In this document: positions 58,968 through 64,000 of the stretch, piece after piece | Layout of the letters: every line of letters begins with the position of its first letter | Numbering within the stretch: the stretch's first letter is position 1 | Notes under the pieces: generated by a model | Told to the model about the DNA's origin: nothing | The model's database searches: none | What the model saw: the letters and a program-made list of their open reading frames with translations, nothing else | Translations under genes and position numbers: made by a program | Source: Streptomyces sp. NBC_01237 | Lineage (GTDB): Bacteria > Actinomycetota > Actinomycetes > Streptomycetales > Streptomycetaceae | Direction: 5' to 3' | Assembly: GCF_035917275.1 (NCBI RefSeq) | Contig: NZ_CP108510.1 | Span: 248,001-312,000, forward strand | Length of the DNA: 64,000 nucleotides

Positions 58968-58998
58968 GCGGCCGGCTGCGGCTGAAGCAGCCGGCCGC
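58968..58998. repeat. Inverted repeat in ubiD/lrp gap
   Basis: GCGGCCGGCTGC (58968-58979) and its complement (58987-58998) form a 12-bp stem in the 218-base divergent gap. Its place between divergent promoters points to an operator or leader hairpin rather than a terminator. Confidence 0.5.
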
Positions 58999-59128
58999 GA
59001 AGCGTGCGGCTGCCGCCCGGGCAGGGGCCCGGGCGGGGCTCGCACACCGAGGATTCGCACCGGCCCCGACCGCGGGCAACGAGCAGGCACACGGATGCCG
59101 GTTTTCACGAGATATAGAGTCGGGATAC

Positions 59129-60154
59129 ATGGAATCCCTCGATCTGCAGCTGATCCACGCACTGAAGATCGACGGCCGCGCACCACTGCGCCGGATCGCC
59201 TCGGTGCTGGGTGTCTCCGACCAGCTGGCCGCCCGCCGCTACGCCCGGCTCTGCGAGACGGCCGGGCTCCGCGTCGTGGGACGGCTCAACCCCCGGCCGG
59301 TGGGACAGACCGTGTGGGTGCTGCGCCTCCAGTGCGTCCCCAGCGCCTCGCACGGCATCGCCCGCGCACTGGCCGAGCGGGACGACACCCGGTGGGTCCA
59401 GCTCGCCTCCGGCGGGACCGAGGTCATCTGCCACCTCGCGGTGCACGGCGACAGGGACCGGGACGCCCTGCTGCTGGACAGGATCCCCGCGAGCCGCCGG
59501 GTCACGGCGATCACCGCGCACCGGATGCTGCGGCTGTTCAAGGGCGGCCCGACCACCTGGCACGGCCCCACCTCCGCGCTGAGCCGGGAGCAGAGCGACG
59601 CCCTCGCCCCCGGGTACCCGCCTCCCGACGCCCGCTCCTCGCCGCTGCGGCTGACGGATCTCGACCAGGTCCTGCTGGCCACGCTGACCCGCGACGGCCG
59701 TACGCCGCACGCCCGGCTGGCCGCCGAGGCCCGCTGCCACGAATCGACCGTGCGCCGCCGCATCGCCCACCTGCGTACGGCCGGGGCGCTCTTCTTCGAC
59801 GTGGACGTCGACGAGAGCACGCTGGGAGACCCGGCGGCCACGGTGATGTGGATGGCCGTGCGGCCCGCACGGCTCGCAGCCGTGGCCGCCGCGCTGGCAG
59901 AGCACCCGGAAGTGGCGTACGCGGCGGCCACCACGGGGCGTACCAACCTCTTCGCCAAGGTCCTCTGCCCCGACGACGAGTACCTGTACACCTACCTCTC
60001 CGACCGCGTCGGAGCCCTTCCCGGCATCGACACGGTCGAGACCGCCCCGGTCATCCGCGTCTTCAAACGCTCGGGCGCCGTCGCCCGCGACCGGGGCCGG
60101 CCGGTGGGCGCGAGCGGCGAACGACGAAGCGCCCAGGGACATTCACCCTCATGA
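59129..60154 (+). CDS. Lrp/AsnC-family regulator with two DNA-binding domains
   Basis: A 341-residue protein in which the Lrp/AsnC unit is duplicated. The first HTH is at residues 3-55 (LDLQLIHALKIDGRAPLRRIA, LGVSDQLAARRYARL) and the second near residues 180-225 (LDQVLLATLTRDGRTPHARLA, CHESTVRRRIAHL). Each is followed by a RAM-like ligand domain. Double Lrp proteins are common in Streptomyces. It is divergent from ubiD-ubiX and likely senses an acid related to their substrate. The ATG at 59129 gives the usual N-terminus; the upstream site is weak. Confidence 0.88.
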   Translation: MESLDLQLIHALKIDGRAPLRRIASVLGVSDQLAARRYARLCETAGLRVVGRLNPRPVGQTVWVLRLQCVPSASHGIARALAERDDTRWVQLASGGTEVICHLAVHGDRDRDALLLDRIPASRRVTAITAHRMLRLFKGGPTTWHGPTSALSREQSDALAPGYPPPDARSSPLRLTDLDQVLLATLTRDGRTPHARLAAEARCHESTVRRRIAHLRTAGALFFDVDVDESTLGDPAATVMWMAVRPARLAAVAAALAEHPEVAYAAATTGRTNLFAKVLCPDDEYLYTYLSDRVGALPGIDTVETAPVIRVFKRSGAVARDRGRPVGASGERRSAQGHSPS

Positions 60155-60160
60155 GTGACG

Positions 60161-60196
60161 CACCGACCGGTGCCCCGCCCAGGACAGCGGTCGGTG
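60161..60196. terminator. Weak bidirectional hairpin
   Basis: CACCGACCG (60161-60169) pairs with CGGTCGGTG (60188-60196) between convergent genes; the loop of 18 bases makes it a modest terminator. Confidence 0.4.
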
Positions 60197-60217
60197 AACT
60201 CCGCCGCACCGCGACGG

Positions 60218-61207
60218 TCAGGACGCCTGCGGTCCGACGGTGAGCACGATCTTGCCCGTGGTCCGGTCGGTCTCTCCGAGGGCGTGCGCCGCGGCCGCTT
60301 CGGCGAGCGGGAAGACGGCCTCGATGTGGGCGCGCAGCGAGCCGGCCTCCACGAGGTCCGCGATCGCCCTCATGCCCGCGTGGTCCGCCTCCACGAGCAG
60401 GGTTTCGACGCGGACACCCAGCCCGTCCGCCCGTGCGGCCTCGTCCGGGTCCGTCCCCGGCAGGAGGGAGACGAGGACGCCGCCGGGGCGCAGGATGCCG
60501 AGCGACCGGGCGCGGGTGTCGCCGGAGAGGGGGTCGAGGACGACATCGATGTTCTGGACGGCTTCGGCGAAGTCGACGCTGCGGTAGTCGATCACCTCGT
60601 CGGCGCCGAGCGAGCGGACGAAGTCGTGCTTGGGAGCGCTGGCGGTGCCGATGACGTACGCGCCGCGGGCCTTGGCGATCTGGACGGCGAGATGACCGAC
60701 GCCACCGGCGGCCGCGTGGACGAGGACCCGCTGACCGGGGCGGACCCCGGCGGTGTCGACGAGCGCCTGGTACGCGGTCAGGGCGGCGAGCGGGAGGGCC
60801 CCGGCCTGGATGTGGTCGATACCGGCGGGCTTGTGGGCGAAGGCGCGCGCCGGGGCGGTCACGTACTCGGCGTGGGAGCCCACACCGTACGGGTAGGGGA
60901 GCATGCCGAAGACCTCGTCGCCGGGCTTGAACAGGGTGACGCCGTAGCCGACGGCTTCGACGACTCCGGAGACGTCCCAGCCGAGGACGAGCGGCAGCCG
61001 GTCGAGGAAGCCGCCGCCGGCCCGGTGCTTCCAGTCGGTGGGATTGACACCGGCCGCGCGGACGGCGACCGAGATCTGGCTCGGTCCGGGGACGGGCTTC
61101 GGCAGACGGACCTCCTTGAGGACGTCGGGGGTGCCGTTGATGTCCTGGCTGATGGCGCGCATGGTGGCGGCGGCCGGTGCGGTGTTGTCCGCTGTGCTGT
61201 GGCTCAT
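60218..61207 (-). CDS. NADPH:quinone-oxidoreductase-like MDR protein
   Basis: A 329-residue medium-chain dehydrogenase/reductase of the quinone oxidoreductase type, without the zinc-binding cysteines. Motifs are GVNPTDWKHRAG, LGWDVSGVVEAVG, and the NADPH-binding VLVHAAAGGVGHLAVQIAKARGA. The C-terminal part ends in ALGETDRTTGKIVLTV, standard for the family. The ATG at 61207 is preferred. It is divergent from a GlxA-type regulator 69 bases away, a pairing common for detoxifying reductases of this kind. Likely reduces quinones or enals with NADPH. Confidence 0.9.
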   Translation of the reverse strand: MSHSTADNTAPAAATMRAISQDINGTPDVLKEVRLPKPVPGPSQISVAVRAAGVNPTDWKHRAGGGFLDRLPLVLGWDVSGVVEAVGYGVTLFKPGDEVFGMLPYPYGVGSHAEYVTAPARAFAHKPAGIDHIQAGALPLAALTAYQALVDTAGVRPGQRVLVHAAAGGVGHLAVQIAKARGAYVIGTASAPKHDFVRSLGADEVIDYRSVDFAEAVQNIDVVLDPLSGDTRARSLGILRPGGVLVSLLPGTDPDEAARADGLGVRVETLLVEADHAGMRAIADLVEAGSLRAHIEAVFPLAEAAAAHALGETDRTTGKIVLTVGPQAS

Positions 61208-61276
61208 GGGTCCAGCGTGGCGGACCGGCCCGTTCCGTACCATGGCATGATTGCCATCTTTCGACAGGATCCTGCC

Positions 61277-62236
61277 ATGGGACATGTTCACCGCGTCGTC
61301 GTCCTCGCACTGGACGGCGTGTACCCGTTCGAACTGGGCATTCCGAGCCGGGTCTTCGGAGCCGCGGACGGCCGGTACGAGGTGGTCACCTGCACCGTCG
61401 ACGGACGCCCCGTGCGGACGAACTCCGATTTCTCGGTCCATGTCGAGCACGGCCCGGAGGTGCTGGCCACGGCCGACACCGTTGTGATCCCCCCGTTCGA
61501 CACCTCACTCATCACGCGGGAGGTGCCACCGGCCCTCGCCACAGCCCTGGCCTCCGTTCCGACGGGCGCGCGCGTCGTGTCGATCTGCACCGCCGCCTTC
61601 CTCCTCGCGGCCGCCGGACTGCTCGACGGCCGCCCGGCCACCACACACTGGGCGCTCGCCCGCGTCTTCCAGCAGTGGTTCCCGCACATCGCGCTCGATC
61701 CGGACGTGCTCTTCGTCGACGACGGTGACGTGCTGACATCGGCGGGCGCCGCCTCGGGGGTCGACGTCTGCCTGCACCTCGTACGCAAGGACCACGGCAC
61801 CGAGATCGCCAACCGTGTCGCGCGCGCCTGCGTCGTACCGCCGTGGCGGGACGGCGGGCAGGCGCAGTACATCGAGCAGCCGGTGCCCGAGACCTCGGCG
61901 AACGGAACCGCGGCCACCCGTCAGTGGGCGCTGGAGAACCTGCGCGAGCCGCTGACCCTGGCCGAACTCGCCGACCACGCCCGCATGAGCCTGCGGACCT
62001 TCGCCCGCCGCTTCGGCGAGGAGGTGGGCATGAGTCCGGGGCGGTGGCTGATCCAGCAGCGCGTCGCCAGGGCACGCCATCTGCTGGAATCCACCGACTT
62101 TCCGGTGGACGACATCGCCGCCCAGGTCGGCTTCGGCACGGGTACGTCGCTGCGCCAGCACCTGCACACGGCCATCGGCGTGACCCCGCTCGCCTACCGG
62201 CGCACCTTCCGGGGCGTACCGGCGGACATCCACTGA
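61277..62236 (+). CDS. GlxA/FtrA-family AraC regulator
   Basis: A 319-residue regulator with an N-terminal DJ-1/PfpI-like domain (VVLALDGVYPFELGIPSRVF; nucleophile-elbow region VVSICTAAFLLAAAGLLDG with a Cys) and a C-terminal AraC DNA-binding domain (LTLAELADHARMSLRTFARRF, then VDDIAAQVGFGTGTSLRQH). The ATG at 61277 follows AGGA. It is divergent from the quinone-oxidoreductase-like gene and probably controls it. A second upstream ATG at 61244 is in frame but lacks a ribosome-binding site. Confidence 0.9.
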   Translation: MGHVHRVVVLALDGVYPFELGIPSRVFGAADGRYEVVTCTVDGRPVRTNSDFSVHVEHGPEVLATADTVVIPPFDTSLITREVPPALATALASVPTGARVVSICTAAFLLAAAGLLDGRPATTHWALARVFQQWFPHIALDPDVLFVDDGDVLTSAGAASGVDVCLHLVRKDHGTEIANRVARACVVPPWRDGGQAQYIEQPVPETSANGTAATRQWALENLREPLTLAELADHARMSLRTFARRFGEEVGMSPGRWLIQQRVARARHLLESTDFPVDDIAAQVGFGTGTSLRQHLHTAIGVTPLAYRRTFRGVPADIH

Positions 62237-62239
62237 GAC

Positions 62240-62265
62240 CGAGCGGGGGAGGGAACTCCCGCTCG
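62240..62265 (+). terminator. Hairpin terminator
   Basis: CGAGCGGG (62240-62247) pairs with CCCGCTCG (62258-62265) just after the GlxA-type gene. Confidence 0.55.
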
Positions 62266-62363
62266 TGGCACCGCTCATGATGACGTGTGAGGTAATCGCG
62301 GCTCCGCCCACTCCCGGCTAGGTTCGGTCACCGCTCATGTTCCCGGAACCGAGGAGCCCGACC

Positions 62364-62726
62364 GTGCCCGCTTTCGGCTTCGCCCATCTCCGCAGCCGCC
62401 GTCATCACTCCGACATCATCGAGTACCTGGAGCGCATCCAGGCAACCCTCGACCCCTTCGAGGGCCGCTTCGTCATCCACGGCCCGCCCACCCAAGTGCT
62501 GGAGGGGAACTGGCCCGGCACCATGGTGCTGATCGAGTTCCCCGGCCTGGACGTGGCCCGCGCCTGGTACGACTCCCCGGCGTACCAGGAGATCCTGCCG
62601 CTGCGCAGCGACCACATCGAGGGGGACCTCCTGCTGATCGACGGCGTCGGTCCGGGCTACGACCCGGCCGACCGCGCACGCAGCCTGCGCGCCGAGGCCG
62701 AACAGGCGGGGGAGCGGGACTCGTAG
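62364..62726 (+). CDS. DUF1330 protein
   Basis: A 120-residue member of DUF1330, a dimeric alpha-beta barrel-like fold. The family blocks are IEYLERIQATLDPFEGRFVIHG, then MVLIEFPGLDVARAWYDSPAYQEI and LRSDHIEGDLLLIDG. The GTG at 62364 is chosen because GAGGAG lies seven bases upstream; the ATG at 62337 has no site. The C-terminal tail is highly charged and probably disordered. It lies between a regulator and a hydrolase. No reaction is known for the family. Confidence 0.85.
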   Translation: MPAFGFAHLRSRRHHSDIIEYLERIQATLDPFEGRFVIHGPPTQVLEGNWPGTMVLIEFPGLDVARAWYDSPAYQEILPLRSDHIEGDLLLIDGVGPGYDPADRARSLRAEAEQAGERDS

Positions 62727-62765
62727 GACCGAAACCGCAGGAGGAGCGCGCCGAGGAGCGCCGCG

Positions 62766-63722
62766 CTACCGGGAGGCCACGCCCATGACGCCGGCGCGCG
62801 ACGCGCTCTGCTCCGGCAGCACGCCGTTGTGCGCTGCCGTGTCATATCCCGTGCCGTTCTTCTCGGGCAGCACGTACGGCGCGTCCTTCAGCGACCGGCC
62901 GGTGAAATAGCGCAGTGCGAGGTCCGCCACGTCATGGGCCCGTTCCAGCACGACCCAGTGGTCCGAGTCGCGCACCTGAAGGAACGTGCCGTGCTCGATC
63001 GTCGAGGCGAAGGCCCGCTGCTCGTCCACGGGGGTGAGATTGTCGTGCTCGCCGCTGAACACCAGCGTCGGCACCCCGTCGAGCCCTCCCTCCAAGGAGG
63101 GGACCGCCGTGCTGAGCGCGCGTTCCAGGGAAGCCTGGGCATGCGGCGTGCGGGAGTACGTCTGGTACACGGCCCGCTTCACATACCGGTAGGCGAGGTG
63201 CCGGTGGAGCACGGGCAGCGCGGGGTCCCTGCACAGCATGGACTCGGCGAACAACGCCGCGAATTCGTGGAGACGGCCCGCCTCCAACTCGTCGGACAGC
63301 TCCTGGAGGCGGGCGTACTGGGCGTCGGAGAGCGAAGTCGGTACGCCGCCGAGGACCAGCCGGGAGACCAGCCGGGGCCGACGCTGCGCACACAGGTACG
63401 CGATGACCGCTCCGAAGGAGTAGCCGAACAGATTGACGCGGTCCACGCCTAGGTCGTCGATGATCTGCTCGGTCGCCCGGCAGAGCAGCGGGAGCGCGTC
63501 GTGCGCGGCCAGCGGGTCGGCGCTGCCGGTGCCGGGGAGGTCGGCGGTGATCACATCCGTCACCGCGCCCAGCCGGTCCTCGATCTGGGGCCACCCGTAC
63601 ATCCCCTGCAACGCGCCGCCCAGGACGAGTACCGGGTCGGTCCGGGTACGGGGCCCGGGGACCAGCCGGTAGGAGTAGGACAGGCCGTCCACGGTCAGGG
63701 TACGGACGATTTCTTCGGGCAT
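62766..63722 (-). CDS. Alpha/beta hydrolase
   Basis: A 318-residue alpha/beta-hydrolase-fold protein. The nucleophile elbow is GYSFGA (Ser near residue 101), the acid is in FSGEHDNLTPVDE, and the catalytic His in DSDHWVVLE; the oxyanion region is LGGALQGMYGW. Two extra helices form a cap domain. The ATG at 63722 is upstream-supported only by GAGGAA; the frame continues up to 63785. It follows a ketosynthase gene on the same strand with a 59-base gap, so it may act as a discrete thioesterase or hydrolase for that pathway. Confidence 0.85.
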   Translation of the reverse strand: MPEEIVRTLTVDGLSYSYRLVPGPRTRTDPVLVLGGALQGMYGWPQIEDRLGAVTDVITADLPGTGSADPLAAHDALPLLCRATEQIIDDLGVDRVNLFGYSFGAVIAYLCAQRRPRLVSRLVLGGVPTSLSDAQYARLQELSDELEAGRLHEFAALFAESMLCRDPALPVLHRHLAYRYVKRAVYQTYSRTPHAQASLERALSTAVPSLEGGLDGVPTLVFSGEHDNLTPVDEQRAFASTIEHGTFLQVRDSDHWVVLERAHDVADLALRYFTGRSLKDAPYVLPEKNGTGYDTAAHNGVLPEQSASRAGVMGVASR

Positions 63723-63781
63723 GGCTTCCTCATGTTGATGGCCCGCGCCGGGCGGAGCGGCGGCGGTCTCAGGGCGGCGGA

Positions 63782-64000
63782 TCATGCCCGCGTGAGCACC
63801 AGGGCGGCGGCGAACCCGCCGAACCCCATCGACGACTTCACCGCGCAGTCCAGACGGGCGGGCCGGGCCTCCTTGGCCACCACCTCGACCTGGACGGCGG
63901 GGTCCAGGGATGTGAGGTTCGCGGTGGGCGGGACGAGCTGATGATGGAGCGCCAGCACGGTCAGGGCGGACTCGATCCCTCCGGAGGCGCCGAGGGTGTG
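63782..64000 (-). CDS. Beta-ketoacyl synthase, 3' end only
   Basis: The last 72 codons of a ketosynthase running off the right edge. The translated end includes HTLGASGGIESALTVLAL, the LGASG block with the conserved active-site His region of FabF-type enzymes, and KSSMGFGGFAAALVL, the usual C-terminal GFGG motif. The stop is at 63782-63784. It is followed by the alpha/beta hydrolase on the same strand. Type (FabF, type II KS-alpha or chain-length factor) cannot be told without the Cys region, which lies beyond the window. Confidence 0.82.
   Translation of the reverse strand, partial: HTLGASGGIESALTVLALHHQLVPPTANLTSLDPAVQVEVVAKEARPARLDCAVKSSMGFGGFAAALVLTRA

Overview
The window is high-GC actinobacterial DNA and almost certainly comes from a Streptomyces linear plasmid or other linear replicon. 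It carries a telomere-associated protein gene (tap) followed by a terminal-protein gene (tpg). Next to these lie parA/parB, iteron-bearing replication modules and a gamma-butyrolactone signalling cassette. No telomere is visible at either window edge, and I found no rRNA or tRNA genes.

Bases 1-30.5 kb hold an enediyne biosynthetic region. Its core is a minus-strand run of seven genes whose stops and starts overlap or nearly touch: unbL, unbV, unbU, the enediyne PKS (17787-23600), a hot-dog thioesterase, a flavin reductase and a P450. A second minus-strand group (13190 down to 8283) encodes a small partner protein, a GMC oxidoreductase, a second enediyne-type thioesterase, a DinB/TIGR03084-like protein and a prephenate dehydrogenase. 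Left of that lie a tandem carrier protein, an XRE-TPR regulator, a proline-dehydrogenase-like enzyme, a phosphopantetheinyl transferase, an extra S-adenosylmethionine synthetase and an AhpD-like protein. ParB-domain (StrR-type), AraC and HxlR regulators sit among them. The combination of flavin reductase, P450 and GMC oxidoreductase with the PKS resembles nine-membered-core clusters such as C-1027, but this is inferred from remembered gene content. I saw no apoprotein gene.

Bases 30.6-35.5 kb hold an IS701-like transposase gene with an altered catalytic motif, then a butyrolactone cassette: two ArpA/ScbR-type receptors, a short-chain dehydrogenase and an AfsA-type synthase.

Bases 35.5-56.7 kb are the replicon backbone. 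There are two complete modules of prim-pol, D5/P4-type helicase and a small ~130-residue protein (43.1 down to 40.1 kb, and 53.4 up to 56.7 kb). A partial third copy lies at 35.7-38.1 kb. Each complete module is preceded by an iteron region around an AT-rich core; the two iteron families differ mainly by a C/G swap. Between the modules lie parA, parB, tap and tpg, plus a few accessory genes. A 19-bp parS-like palindrome occurs eight times: twice at 37.6 kb, twice at 43.8 kb, and four times at exact 60-bp spacing inside the parB reading frame.

Bases 56.7-64 kb return to metabolic genes: ubiX, ubiD, an Lrp-type regulator, a quinone-oxidoreductase-like gene divergent from a GlxA-type regulator, a DUF1330 protein, an alpha/beta hydrolase and the 3' end of a ketosynthase running off the right edge.
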